DNA of 64,000 bases from FEN-1139 sp038207155 (GCA_038207155.1 JBBRAB010000001.1:62001-126000), one strand, 5' to 3'; counted from the stretch's first letter, positions 9,376-18,505 are shown. The notes: generated by a model not told the origin, from the sequence alone. Translations and numbers: made by a program.

Positions 9376-10071
9376 ATGACCGCTTCTGCCGCCATCCCCC
9401 TCCGTTGGGCCGTCCTCACCACGCTGAGCGCAGCCGTACTGTCCTACACGCTCCCCGACAGTATCGCAGCCACCGGGGTTGGCCTCGCGTTCCTCGGGGC
9501 CACCTACCTCGCCGCGCTGCAGGGAGGAGACAGCGAGCAGACGGCGCATTTTGGACTTTCGCTCGGGGGACTACTGGAACCGGTCCCCTTGTCCGTGCCC
9601 CGAATGCTCCGTGACTCCGCTCAAGCCCTGCTCTGGGCGGGTGGCCTGGCACTCGCGATCTTTCCGGTTTTTTCCCTGGGTTTTTCGGCGTGGTGGCATC
9701 CCACGCGCCCCTTCGTTTGGCACTGGCCTCGCGGCTTGGCCGAGGAGGCTCTCGGTCAAATTGTCGGAGTGGCACTCCCCGAGGAAGCTTTCTTTCGGGG
9801 CTACCTTCAAACGGCGCTCGACGATGCCTGGCCCGCTCGGCTGCACGTCCTTGGGGCAAAGCTCGGCCCGAGCTTGCTCGTGACGAGTGCTCTCTTCGCA
9901 GTTGGTCACTACCTCACCAATCCGCATCCGAGTCGACTCGCGGTGTTTTTCCCGTCACTGCTGTTCGGTTGGCTCCGAACCCGAACGCGCGGCATTGGAG
10001 CAAGCCTGGCGTTTCACGCGGCGTGTAACCTCTTTGCTTCGTTCCTGGGGCAGAGCTACGGTCTCTGGTGA
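9376..10071 (+). CDS. CPBP-family glutamic intramembrane protease, candidate myxosortase
   Basis: A 231-aa multi-pass protein; ATG 9376 is the first good start although the frame is open to TTG 9334. The CPBP/Abi signature is present: the glutamate pair in LPEEAFFRGYL (about residues 134-144), a histidine in ALFAVGHYLTNPHP, and a third conserved block LAFHAACNLF. The N-terminal region with FGLSLGGLLEP matches what I remember of the MXAN_2755/MrtX-like myxobacterial subgroup. CPBP enzymes cleave within membranes; myxobacterial members are proposed to process MYXO-CTERM tails, and one MYXO-CTERM protein is encoded at 34473-35285. It overlaps nadC by 1 nt. The subfamily assignment is inference. 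Confidence 0.8.
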   Translation: MTASAAIPLRWAVLTTLSAAVLSYTLPDSIAATGVGLAFLGATYLAALQGGDSEQTAHFGLSLGGLLEPVPLSVPRMLRDSAQALLWAGGLALAIFPVFSLGFSAWWHPTRPFVWHWPRGLAEEALGQIVGVALPEEAFFRGYLQTALDDAWPARLHVLGAKLGPSLLVTSALFAVGHYLTNPHPSRLAVFFPSLLFGWLRTRTRGIGASLAFHAACNLFASFLGQSYGLW

Positions 10072-10922
10072 TGACGCTCATCCCTGCACTGGTCGATGAA
10101 ACGATTCGCCGCGCCCTCGAAGAAGACCTGGCGGGCGGTGATCTCACCACTGAAGCCACCGTGCCGGCGGACACTCGCGCTGTCGCGCGGGCCATCGCCA
10201 AGAGCCCGCTCGTCGCCTGTGGGTCGCTGGTGTTTGCGCGCGTGTTTTATAGCGTTGACCCGGGGCTGCGGATCGTCGAGTTGGTGGCAGACGGCAGCCT
10301 GGTGGAGCCCAAAACAGTGCTCTGGACCGTGGAAGGCTCGGCTCGCAGCATCCTTTTGGCTGAACGCACCGCGCTCAATTTCGTGCAGCGCATGAGTGGA
10401 GTGGCCACCCTGTCACGACGCTACGTGGAGGCGCTGGCGCCCGGCAGCAAGACTCGAATCGTCGACACCCGCAAAACCACCCCTGGGCTGCGCCGCCTTG
10501 AGCGCTACTCGGTCCGCGTGGGCGGGGCTCACAACCATCGTGACATGCTCGGCTCGGCGGTGCTGATCAAGGACAATCACATCGAGGCCGCCGGTGGCGT
10601 CCGCGTTGCCATCGAGCGGGCGAAGCAATTTGCCCCGCACACCTGCAAGGTCGAGATCGAGGTCGAATCCCTGGCCGATCTCGCGATCGCGCTGGAGGCG
10701 GGGGCCGACATCGTCATGCTCGATAACTTCGCGCCGACTGAACTAGCGCAGGCGATCGCACTTTCGCGCGGCCGCGCCCTGGTTGAGGTCTCTGGAGGAG
10801 TCACGCTGACTCGCATCGCAGAGCTCTCGGCGCTCGGCGTGGATCTGATCAGTTCGGGAGCCCTCACACACTCCGCGCCCTCCGCGGACATCGCGCTCGA
10901 TATCGAGCGCATCGGTGTCTGA
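10071..10922 (+). CDS. nadC: Quinolinate phosphoribosyltransferase (carboxylating)
   Basis: A 283-aa enzyme, normal length for NadC, making nicotinate mononucleotide from quinolinate and PRPP in de novo NAD synthesis in the cytoplasm. Diagnostic stretches are NFVQRMSGVATLSRRYVEAL, RIVDTRKTTPGLRRLERYSV, GGAHNHRDMLGSAVLIKDNH, KVEIEVESL, ADIVMLDNF and the C-terminal GVDLISSGALTHS. These carry the Arg, Lys and His residues that bind quinolinate and the Glu/Asp that bind Mg-PRPP. ATG 10071 overlaps the stop of the protease gene by 1 nt, with a GTG alternative one codon earlier. The end overlaps birA by 8 nt, giving a three-gene operon. No nadA or nadB is nearby. Confidence 0.96.
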   Translation: MTLIPALVDETIRRALEEDLAGGDLTTEATVPADTRAVARAIAKSPLVACGSLVFARVFYSVDPGLRIVELVADGSLVEPKTVLWTVEGSARSILLAERTALNFVQRMSGVATLSRRYVEALAPGSKTRIVDTRKTTPGLRRLERYSVRVGGAHNHRDMLGSAVLIKDNHIEAAGGVRVAIERAKQFAPHTCKVEIEVESLADLAIALEAGADIVMLDNFAPTELAQAIALSRGRALVEVSGGVTLTRIAELSALGVDLISSGALTHSAPSADIALDIERIGV

Positions 10923-11763
10923 CAGCGTGGCATCCACTCTGACCTCGACTAGGCCCATGCCCCAGCTCGCCCCGCCATTCGACCCCATTCGCTTCGAACA
11001 GCTCCGTGCAGCGTCGGCGCTCACGCTCGGTCACTCTCTGACCTACTTTGAATCGACGGGTTCCACTAACGACGAGCTGATGCGCGCAGCCCGCGCAGAG
11101 GCCCCCGCGGGAACCGTCTTTCTGGCGGACTATCAGAGCCACGGTCGCGGACGTCACGGCAATCATTGGTCGTCGCCAGTCGCCGCCGAAAACCTGCTCT
11201 TTTCGCTGCTGCTGCGTCCCGGCTGGACTCCCGAGCAAGCCAATGGATTTACCTTGGTGGTTGGGTTGGCTGTGCGCGACGCGGTGCAGCCGCTGCTGCG
11301 GTCACCCGTGAAGGTCAAGTGGACCAACGACGTCTACGTCGAACGCCGCAAGCTCGCGGGCATTCTGGTCGAGAGTCAATGCGCCAGCGGCCGGCTCTCG
11401 GCGATCGTGGTTGGGATCGGTTTGAACGTGCTGATGCAGACGCTGCCGCCCGAGCTCGCACAGCTGGCGACTTCGCTGAGTCTACTCGGTGCCAGCTCGC
11501 TCGACCGAGAAGCGCTCCTGGTGGCCGTGCTCGAGCAGCTCGAGCGTCGCACGCGCGAGTTCGACCGGGTGGGTCTGGCCGGCATGTTGGAGGAGCTCCG
11601 TAGCCATGACGCGATCTGCGGCGAGCGGGTGCGCGTGCTAGGTCGCGAAGGCATTGCCCGTGGGATCTCCGACGACGGGGCCCTGCTGCTGGAGGAGCGT
11701 CCAGGGGAACCGCCCGAGGCGCTTGTTAACGGGCTGGTGGAGCTGTTGGGGCCGTCGCACTAA
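10915..11763 (+). CDS. birA: Biotin--[acetyl-CoA-carboxylase] ligase, catalytic only
   Basis: A 282-aa biotin protein ligase that activates biotin with ATP and attaches it to the biotin carboxyl carrier protein. The hallmarks are FESTGSTNDE, the adenylate loop DYQSHGRGRHGNHWSSP, KWTNDVYVERRKLAGILVE and VVGIGLNV, followed by a small C-terminal SH3-like domain. There is no N-terminal winged helix, so this is a group I enzyme and not a biotin repressor. The GTG start at 10915 overlaps nadC by 8 nt, so the gene is translated in the same operon; about 40 poorly conserved residues precede the catalytic core, leaving a start at ATG 10957 possible. Confidence 0.93.
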   Translation: MSDSVASTLTSTRPMPQLAPPFDPIRFEQLRAASALTLGHSLTYFESTGSTNDELMRAARAEAPAGTVFLADYQSHGRGRHGNHWSSPVAAENLLFSLLLRPGWTPEQANGFTLVVGLAVRDAVQPLLRSPVKVKWTNDVYVERRKLAGILVESQCASGRLSAIVVGIGLNVLMQTLPPELAQLATSLSLLGASSLDREALLVAVLEQLERRTREFDRVGLAGMLEELRSHDAICGERVRVLGREGIARGISDDGALLLEERPGEPPEALVNGLVELLGPSH

Positions 11764-11783
11764 GCCGGTCGCGAATGCCACTC

Positions 11784-12317
11784 TCACGCCGCGCGCGCAC
11801 AAGGCTGACCAAGGTTGGCGTCCTGCACGGCGGCCGCGATGCGCTGACGCCCGCGCGACAGACGACTCATCACGGTGCCAACGGGCACGTCGAGACTCGC
11901 AGCAGCTTCGCGATAGGAATGCTCCTCAAGATCGACCAGCCGCACGACGGCGGAAATGCGCGCGGGGAGGTTGCCGAGCGCCTCGCGCAGCCGCGGCGAG
12001 AGCGACTGCGTTTCGGGTGCGGGCACCAAGCGCTCGCACTGCGTCTCATCGGAACCAAAGCGACCAAGCGCCACGCGCTCACGCTTGCCACGCCGATGGC
12101 GCGTCGCGAATTGAGAAAACAGAATTTGCATGGCCCAGGCCGACAGGTGCGTGCCCGGCGTGTACGAACTGCGATACTCGAGCGCGCGCAGCACTGCGTC
12201 CTGCACAAGATCATCCGCGTCTGAGCGATTGCCACAGAGCGAACCTGCACGGCGACGCAGGGCGGGCATAGCGGAGAGAAGCTCAGAAACGAATGGGTCG
12301 GGACTGGCCTGAGACAT
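11784..12317 (-). CDS. ECF-type RNA polymerase sigma factor
   Basis: A 177-aa sigma-70-family protein; ATG 12317 has GAGG about 10 nt upstream and is preferred over an ORF extending to 12347. Region 2 is visible as GNRSDADDLVQDAVLRALEY followed by SAWAMQILFSQFATRHRRGK, and region 4 as LPARISAVVRLVDLEEHSY and VPVGTVMSRLSRGRQRI, the helix-turn-helix that reads the -35 element. No anti-sigma gene is adjacent: upstream on the same strand is nnr and downstream is the convergent birA. The regulated genes are unknown. Confidence 0.9.
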   Translation of the reverse strand: MSQASPDPFVSELLSAMPALRRRAGSLCGNRSDADDLVQDAVLRALEYRSSYTPGTHLSAWAMQILFSQFATRHRRGKRERVALGRFGSDETQCERLVPAPETQSLSPRLREALGNLPARISAVVRLVDLEEHSYREAAASLDVPVGTVMSRLSRGRQRIAAAVQDANLGQPCARAA

Positions 12318-12431
12318 GTTGGACCTCGTGGGGGAGGACCAAAGCAAGGCTCATGCCAGCGCGAAGTCGGGCATTAGCAGGTGTTTTTGCGCGTCGAGCC
12401 GAGGTTCGCGCTGTCAATCTGTCACGGACGC

Positions 12432-13976
12432 CTAGCGCGCTGACAGCTCGGCAATTGCCGAGGGCAGCGCGTCTGCAAGCTCACTGGCGAGCATCCCGCG
12501 GTCCGCGCCCCCATGGGCAGCCTGCCAGAGTTGGGCTCCGCGGACGTGAACACTCGCGCCAGCAACGGCTGCTTGTTGCGCAGGCAAGTCGACGAGCAGA
12601 GCACCGAGCAATCCGGCCAGCACGTCCCCGCTTCCGCCCGTCGCGAGCACGGGACAGGGCTCTCCGGCGATCGTGGGCGGGCAGCCCGACCGCCCGACGA
12701 AGGTGTACGGCCCCTTAAGCAGGACCGTCGCACCAGTGACGTCGCAGAGGCGCTGGAGCGCACCGGACCAGTCGAGAAAGCAGTCGTCAACGCTGTTGCC
12801 GAGCAGACGAGCCAGCTCGCCCGCATGTGGCGTGAGTAGTAGCGGAGCTTGAACGCCGCTGAGCAGACTGGGCTCACGCGCCAGCCAAGTCAGCGCGTCA
12901 GCATCGAGCACGAGCGGGGAACTGACGGCCTCAAGCACCTGCTTGCACAGCAGGCGAGAGTCGTCTGTGAGACCTAGCCCTGGCCCCATCACTACCGCGT
13001 CCATGCCGGACAGCTGCTGACGCAGGGCGTCGCCAGAAAGATTGGCGGGCAGCGTGAAGGTCATCGCCTCGCGAGCCTCGGCCTCTAACGCCCGAATCGT
13101 CTCGGCGCGTCCGACGTGCGTCACGAGCCCCGCGCCGCCGCGAAGTGCTCCGCGCGCGGCCAGGTGCGCGGCCCCGTAGGCGCCGACGCTCCCTGCCACG
13201 ACGGCGACGCGGCCCGCCCTGCCCTTGTGCATCGCGGGAAGACGCCGAGCCAGCAAGGCACCGCCCTGCGCGAGCGAGAAGCGCTGGCTGATCCCGAGCG
13301 TGGGGTCGGCCACAGGCGCGGGGGCACCCAGGTCAGCCACGTGGACACGACCCACCTGTTCGACCGCCAACGGGGTAAAGCAGCCCAACTTGACTGCGCC
13401 AAAGGCGACGGTCTCAGTGGCGCGCACCACCACGCTGTGAATCGCGCCGCGATCGGCATCCAGACCACTCGGGAGATCCAACGCCAAGATCGGGCGAGCC
13501 GACTCGTTCATCGCAAGCACCACCGACGCCAACCACCCTTCGAGCGGTCGAGTCAGGCCGGTGCCGAAGTAGGCATCCACGATCAGCGTGGCGTGGTTCA
13601 GGGCTTGCCAGAAGGGCTCCAGCCTGGCCGGGCCATCGAGCACCTCAAAGGTTCCCCCGGTGCCGCGCCAGGCCGCGAGCATCACTTGCAGCTCACGAGA
13701 GGCCGCTTCGGCGCTGCCGACGAGCCAGACCTGGGTCGGGTGACCCTGGCGCGCGAGATGGCGGGCCAGTGCGCAACCGTCCCCGCCGTTGTTGCCCGTG
13801 CCGGCAACCACGAGGACCTCACCGCGCGACTCCCCGAGCATGCGCCGCGCCCGCTCAGCCGCCACGCGCCCGGCGTTTTCCATCAAGACGAGACCGGGCA
13901 GATGTGCGGTCTCTATGAGCATCGTATCGAATGCGCGCGACTGGGCACGCGTCAGCACCGGTTCACAAGGGGTCAT
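12432..13976 (-). CDS. nnr: Bifunctional NAD(P)H-hydrate epimerase / ADP-dependent dehydratase
   Basis: A 514-aa fusion that repairs hydrated NAD(P)H. Residues 1-215 are the YjeF-N epimerase with GTGNNGGDGCALARHLARQG and DLPSGLDAD. Residues about 240-514 are the YjeF-C dehydratase of the ribokinase fold, with HKGRAGRVAVVAGS, VVMGPGLGL, LDADALTWLA, LTPHAGELARLLG, LLKGPYTFVG and the nucleotide loop GGSGDVLAGLLGALL. It matches the E. coli Nnr layout and length. The start codon overlaps the acpS stop by 4 nt, so the two are co-translated, a neighbour pair seen in many bacteria. Confidence 0.95.
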   Translation of the reverse strand: MTPCEPVLTRAQSRAFDTMLIETAHLPGLVLMENAGRVAAERARRMLGESRGEVLVVAGTGNNGGDGCALARHLARQGHPTQVWLVGSAEAASRELQVMLAAWRGTGGTFEVLDGPARLEPFWQALNHATLIVDAYFGTGLTRPLEGWLASVVLAMNESARPILALDLPSGLDADRGAIHSVVVRATETVAFGAVKLGCFTPLAVEQVGRVHVADLGAPAPVADPTLGISQRFSLAQGGALLARRLPAMHKGRAGRVAVVAGSVGAYGAAHLAARGALRGGAGLVTHVGRAETIRALEAEAREAMTFTLPANLSGDALRQQLSGMDAVVMGPGLGLTDDSRLLCKQVLEAVSSPLVLDADALTWLAREPSLLSGVQAPLLLTPHAGELARLLGNSVDDCFLDWSGALQRLCDVTGATVLLKGPYTFVGRSGCPPTIAGEPCPVLATGGSGDVLAGLLGALLVDLPAQQAAVAGASVHVRGAQLWQAAHGGADRGMLASELADALPSAIAELSAR

Positions 13977-14350
13977 GCAGTCTCCAGAATCACGACGGCC
14001 ACCGCGACGCCAGCATCATGCGAGATCGAGAGATGCTGACGGACAGCACCTCGCGCCGCGGCATGCTCGGCGGCGCGTCCGTGGAACTCCAACCGTGGAG
14101 CGCCGTTGTTCTCGCGCAGCACCCGCAGGTCATGCCAGCCGATGTCTCGCGGGGCGCCAAGCGCTTTAACGGCGGCCTCCTTGGCGGCGAAGCGCCCCGC
14201 CAGCGCCGTCATCTTGTCCGCGCTGCGGGCCTCTAGAAACTCGCGCTCGGGAGCGCTCAAGAGGCGCTCGATCACGCGTTGCCCATAGCGCTCGTACATC
14301 GTGGCGATGCGCGTCACAGACGCCACGTCGATTCCGACTCCAACGATCAT
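13973..14350 (-). CDS. acpS: Holo-[acyl-carrier-protein] synthase
   Basis: A 125-aa enzyme that transfers 4'-phosphopantetheine from CoA to a serine of acyl carrier protein. The N-terminus IVGVGIDVASVTRI supplies the metal-binding Asp, and GRFAAKEAAVKALG is the conserved second block with the catalytic/metal-binding Glu. HLSISHDAGVAVAVVI is the C-terminal signature. The length is typical of AcpS-type trimeric enzymes. It lies between pdxJ (16 nt upstream) and nnr (4-nt overlap), the familiar pdxJ-acpS arrangement. Confidence 0.95.
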   Translation of the reverse strand: MIVGVGIDVASVTRIATMYERYGQRVIERLLSAPEREFLEARSADKMTALAGRFAAKEAAVKALGAPRDIGWHDLRVLRENNGAPRLEFHGRAAEHAAARGAVRQHLSISHDAGVAVAVVILETA

Positions 14351-14366
14351 CGGCTGTCAGCTGTTC

Positions 14367-15095
14367 CTAGTTACGACGAGATTTGCCGAGCTCAATCGCT
14401 CGAAGAAAGCCGCGCACTGCCTCCGTGATGCCGACCACCAGGGCATCGGCGATCACGGCGTGACCGACGTTCAGCTCGGACACCTGAGGGATCGCAACGA
14501 CGTCGGGGAGGTTGCCCTGGGTGAGCCCGTGACCCGCCGCGACCTCGAGCCCGAGCGCGGCTGCGCGACGCGCCGCCACGGCTAAGCGACTGAGCTCATG
14601 GCGCCGCTCCTCCCCGGTCAGGTGGCAGTATTCACCGGTGTGGAGCTCAATCTGTTCGGCTCCGAAGGCCCGTGAAGCCTCCACCTGTTCGAGTTCGGGA
14701 GCGATGAATAGGCTGAGCTTGATGCCCGTGCGCTTGCAGAGCTCGGCTGCGGCTTCGATGCTAGCGCGCGCGGCCAGAACGTCCAATCCGCCTTCGGTCG
14801 TTCGCTCCTCACGACGCTCGGGCACCAGCGTGATGACATTCGGACGGATCCGCTCGGCAATCGCCAGCATCTCAGGCGTGGCCGCCATCTCGAGGTTGAG
14901 CGCGGTGGTCACTGCGGCCCGGAGACGTACGATGTCCTCGTCGTGGATGTGACGTCGATCCTCACGCAGGTGGGCAGTGATGCCATGCGCGCCGGCTTGC
15001 TCGCAGGCCAGGGCCAACGCGATCGGATCGGGATAGTCCGTGCCGCGCGCATTGCGCACGGTAGCAACGTGGTCGATGTTGACGTGAAAACGCAT
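14367..15095 (-). CDS. pdxJ: Pyridoxine 5'-phosphate synthase
   Basis: A 242-aa TIM-barrel enzyme that condenses 1-deoxy-xylulose 5-phosphate with 3-amino-2-oxopropyl phosphate to make pyridoxine 5'-phosphate. Clear family marks are FHVNIDHVATVRNARGT, GAHGITAHLREDRRHI, LNLEMAATPEML, ITLVPERREE and VAAGHGLTQGN; these include the catalytic His, Glu and Arg residues. It is followed 16 nt later by acpS. The preceding step, PdxA, is encoded at 58997-59980 in the same window but in a separate operon. Confidence 0.96.
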   Translation of the reverse strand: MRFHVNIDHVATVRNARGTDYPDPIALALACEQAGAHGITAHLREDRRHIHDEDIVRLRAAVTTALNLEMAATPEMLAIAERIRPNVITLVPERREERTTEGGLDVLAARASIEAAAELCKRTGIKLSLFIAPELEQVEASRAFGAEQIELHTGEYCHLTGEERRHELSRLAVAARRAAALGLEVAAGHGLTQGNLPDVVAIPQVSELNVGHAVIADALVVGITEAVRGFLRAIELGKSRRN

Positions 15096-15120
15096 AACCT
15101 ACTCCAACCGGTCGGCAGCC

Positions 15121-18100
15121 TCAGTCCGCTCCGTCGAATTCCCAGCCCTCACCGAATAGCTCATTTTTCGGCGTCGGCAGCGGCGTTCCGCCCGGACCAT
15201 CGCGACGAATGACGACCGTTGAACGAGTGACTGTGTCCTCGTTTTCGCGGGCTACCACGGTGATGATGTTCACCCCGGGGGTGAGCGGTGCGTTGAGCTC
15301 GAACTCCATCTTCTTTGGATCCGCGGCCTTCGAGTTGGCAGCATAAAAGACCTTACGGTTGCCCACAAAGACGAACACGTCCAGCAAGCGATCGCCGTCG
15401 GTAGCAACGCCACTCAGCTTGATCCGCTCTTCAGTGGTCGATAGGGCCGTCGGCTTGAGCTCCAAGATGGGAGGCGAACGCCGCAGTGACGTCTCAAAAC
15501 TGGCGGTGACCGGTCGCGCGCCTGCATCGCTGGCGCCCGCCGTCGGGATCCACCCGAAACGCTCGCCCAGCACTCGGACCTTGGTGAACTCACCGAAGGT
15601 CCCGAGGCGATCAACGACTGCTCCCTTGACGAGATCGCCCACGGGCGTGGCGGTGACGAACGGCTGCGGAAGCACACGCGCTCCACCCGGCACCCACACC
15701 CGACCGCTGGCAGGTTTCATGGCAAGCCCGCCACGAATCACGGGAATCACAAGCTTCTCGCTGGACACGACTCGCAACTCGCGGTCAACGACGCTCAGCT
15801 CTACCTTGGCGGTGTCATCCTTGACCGTATCGAGCACGTCGAAGGTGAAGGCCACCTGACGTTCCTCGCCGGGCTCCAACTTGCCGAGCTCGAAACGACC
15901 TGCGTGTAGCAGCAGACCGTCCCCGGCCAAGTTGCGCAAACTGGCCTGGGTATCCGGAGCCGGACCTCGACCCGCATTCTTGACGGTCATAAATACCGTC
16001 GCGCCCTCGCCGCGCTCGAGCTGACCATCTCCGTTGCCGGGTCGGTTGTCGACGATCTGATAGCTGTACGCAAACACAGGCCGCGGCTGACTCTGAACCG
16101 TGGGACGCAGCTCGCCATCGACAGGAGCTTCCCCGCCTTCTGCTGAGAAGCGCACCTTGACGATGTCCTGACGCGTCGCGGCTTCCGCCGGGATGCGACA
16201 GATCCGTTTGGCGTTGTCCGGTAGTGGGGCGGTCGTCGCGATCTTGCGACCCTCGAACTGACACCAACCGAGTGGGGCTGTGGCGGTCCGCTTCTTGCCT
16301 GGATCGATGCGACCAAAGACAAGCTCTTTTTCGTCGAGAAAGAGGTTATCGCTCTTGGTCGTCGCGCGCAGCTGGTAGATGGGCACCTTGCTCTTGTTCT
16401 CGACGGAGACCTCGAGCGTGGCGGTCTCGCCGGCGGTCAGACTGTCGCCCTTGCGATTGGTCCGAACCTCGACCACGTAGTCCCCAGCTTTCGGACCCGC
16501 CTTGGCGTCTGCCGGTGGTGCGGCCCAATCGATACCCAGTGCCTTGAGGTCGGAACTGATGGCCTCCAACTGACTGCTCTGTGCGCGCGCTACTAGGGCT
16601 TTGGCCGCGGCCACCTGGTCGCTGCGCTTGGCACCGGAGGACTCCGCAGCGAGCGATTTGGCGAACTGGATCGGGTAGTCCAGAGTGAAATCATCGTCCA
16701 CTTCCCCACCGAGCTCAAGCAGCGCGCGACGCTGCGCCTCGGACAGGGCGTAGCGAAGCGTGTACGCGGAACGATCGGAGCTCTTACGTACGCTGCTGGC
16801 AAGGCTCTTGGTCAGATCGCGTTCACGCAGCTGATTGTCCGTACGGAATAGATCCATCTCCTGCAGAGCCGCCGTCATGGGGTCAAGCTCGAAATCCGGG
16901 GTCACACCGACGCCCTGAATCGAGACACTGCCAGGAGTCAGGTAGCGTGAGATGGTCAGCTTGACTGCGGCGTTATCCGGCTTGAGCGGGGTCACTACCT
17001 GAACGCTGCCCTTGCCGAAGGTGGTTTGCCCAACGATGATGGCGCGGTCGAGATTCTTGAGCGCACCGGCTACAATCTCGCTGGCACTCGCCGAGCTACC
17101 GTTGACGAGGGCAACGATGGGATAGGCGGGCTCACTCCCGTCACGGGCCGCCTTGCGATCCTCGCGCGGTTCATGGCCGCCGACCGTCGACACGATCGTG
17201 CCTTCCTCGATGAAGGCATCGACGACGCGAGCGGCTTGTTCAAGCAGCCCTCCCGGATTGCCACGCAGATCGAGCACCAGACCGCGCAGCTTGGCGGGAC
17301 GTCCGAGAGCGACCAGCGCCTCTTGGAGTTCCTCAGCAGTGGTGGACTGGAACTGCTTGATCCGAACGTAGCCGATGCCATCGCCGAGCTGTCGCGAATC
17401 CACTGAGCGGATCCGGATCTCCTCGCGTAGGAGCTCAAATGGACGAACCCCAGCCCAACCCTCGCTGCCGTCACGGTGCACCCAGACGGTCACCCGCGAG
17501 CCGGGCTTGCCACGCAGACGCGTGACGGCGTCGTCGATCGGCATGTTAAGCGTCGACTCGTTATTGATCTTGGCGATGCGGTCAAAGCGCTTCAGTCCCG
17601 CCCGACCTGCCGGTGTCTCGGGCATCGGGCGCATCACCGTCAGCTGCTGATCTCGAATTGAAATCACGATGCCGAGTCCGCCAAAGTGCCCGGAAGTCGA
17701 GGTGTTCATGTCCTTGAACGCCTCCGGGCTCAGAAACACGCTGTGCGGGTCGAGCGTTCGCAGCATGCCGTTGCACGCGGCGTACTCAACCTCGCGGAGA
17801 TCAAGGTCAGGATCCTTTGCCAGACGTTCCTGAAGGAACGCAAAGACCTCGCGCAGTCGCGCTGCCACATCCCAAGGGCCTTGGACGTTGTCGACGCGGA
17901 ACTCACGCGACTCGTTCTCGACCTTGACCTTGACGGTCGGCGACTTTTCATCGTGCAGCACGATGACGCGAGCAACTTCCTTCTGGACCTCGTCAAGCGC
18001 AGACAGGAACATTTGGCGCGGGCGCACCCGACCGGGATCCACATACTTCTTGATCACGAGATCGAGGGTGGCGTTGACGGCCCCAAGCTGCGTCAGGTCG

Positions 18101-18255
18101 TAAGGGGGAATCGCTCGCCCTGGCGACGTCACGGCATGGGCAATCTCAAGTCCGCGCCAGAGTCCTCCTGGACCATGTCGAACGGCAAAGAAGGAAGCCA
18201 AGGCGAAGAAGCCGAGCACGCCGGTGGTTCGCAGGACCCTAGACTGAGCACTCAT
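15121..18255 (-). CDS. S41-family serine peptidase (CtpA-like) with long C-terminal extension
   Basis: About 1044 aa from ATG 18255; the frame is open to 18345 but the signal-anchor-like segment (VLRTTGVLGFFALASFFAV) begins just after this ATG. Order: N-terminal helical domain; PDZ domain around residues 185-265 (GHFGGLGIVISI, PAGRAGLKRFDRIAKIN); then the S41 protease core with LRGLVLDLRGNPGGLLEQA. Expected catalytic residues are Ser388 in NGSSASASEI and Lys415 in TTFGKGSVQ, with Gln419. About 600 residues follow: a helical stretch and several beta-sandwich-like parts with NxxPGxGD-like turns, longer than CtpA/Prc. It resembles the MXAN_5808-type myxobacterial peptidases. It sits 25 nt upstream of pdxJ and probably acts in the periplasm. 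Confidence 0.85.
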   Translation of the reverse strand: MSAQSRVLRTTGVLGFFALASFFAVRHGPGGLWRGLEIAHAVTSPGRAIPPYDLTQLGAVNATLDLVIKKYVDPGRVRPRQMFLSALDEVQKEVARVIVLHDEKSPTVKVKVENESREFRVDNVQGPWDVAARLREVFAFLQERLAKDPDLDLREVEYAACNGMLRTLDPHSVFLSPEAFKDMNTSTSGHFGGLGIVISIRDQQLTVMRPMPETPAGRAGLKRFDRIAKINNESTLNMPIDDAVTRLRGKPGSRVTVWVHRDGSEGWAGVRPFELLREEIRIRSVDSRQLGDGIGYVRIKQFQSTTAEELQEALVALGRPAKLRGLVLDLRGNPGGLLEQAARVVDAFIEEGTIVSTVGGHEPREDRKAARDGSEPAYPIVALVNGSSASASEIVAGALKNLDRAIIVGQTTFGKGSVQVVTPLKPDNAAVKLTISRYLTPGSVSIQGVGVTPDFELDPMTAALQEMDLFRTDNQLRERDLTKSLASSVRKSSDRSAYTLRYALSEAQRRALLELGGEVDDDFTLDYPIQFAKSLAAESSGAKRSDQVAAAKALVARAQSSQLEAISSDLKALGIDWAAPPADAKAGPKAGDYVVEVRTNRKGDSLTAGETATLEVSVENKSKVPIYQLRATTKSDNLFLDEKELVFGRIDPGKKRTATAPLGWCQFEGRKIATTAPLPDNAKRICRIPAEAATRQDIVKVRFSAEGGEAPVDGELRPTVQSQPRPVFAYSYQIVDNRPGNGDGQLERGEGATVFMTVKNAGRGPAPDTQASLRNLAGDGLLLHAGRFELGKLEPGEERQVAFTFDVLDTVKDDTAKVELSVVDRELRVVSSEKLVIPVIRGGLAMKPASGRVWVPGGARVLPQPFVTATPVGDLVKGAVVDRLGTFGEFTKVRVLGERFGWIPTAGASDAGARPVTASFETSLRRSPPILELKPTALSTTEERIKLSGVATDGDRLLDVFVFVGNRKVFYAANSKAADPKKMEFELNAPLTPGVNIITVVARENEDTVTRSTVVIRRDGPGGTPLPTPKNELFGEGWEFDGAD

Positions 18256-18505
18256 TCGGCCCGGAGTATAGGCAGGGGCGGGCCGCAGCGCGAGGGGCGC
18301 GCTCGTCGGGAGTTCGATCACGTCCCGGCCGACCGGCGTTGCCACGCGAGAGCAAGCGCTCCGCGGCTCATTTTATCGGAAAAAGCCGCTGCCACCCCAC
18401 CGCCAGGCGAGCGCGGCTTGCCGCAGAACAGTGCGCACGCCAACACCCCCGAGAACCTAAGCCTGTCTGGTACGCGGTTCCAACGCCTCGAGGCAGAGGG
18501 GGCGT

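Noticed and set aside
13116..14039. 307-codon plus-strand frame opposite nnr
   Set aside because: It crosses the nnr-acpS junction, lies antisense to clear enzyme motifs and is Arg/His/Gln-rich.
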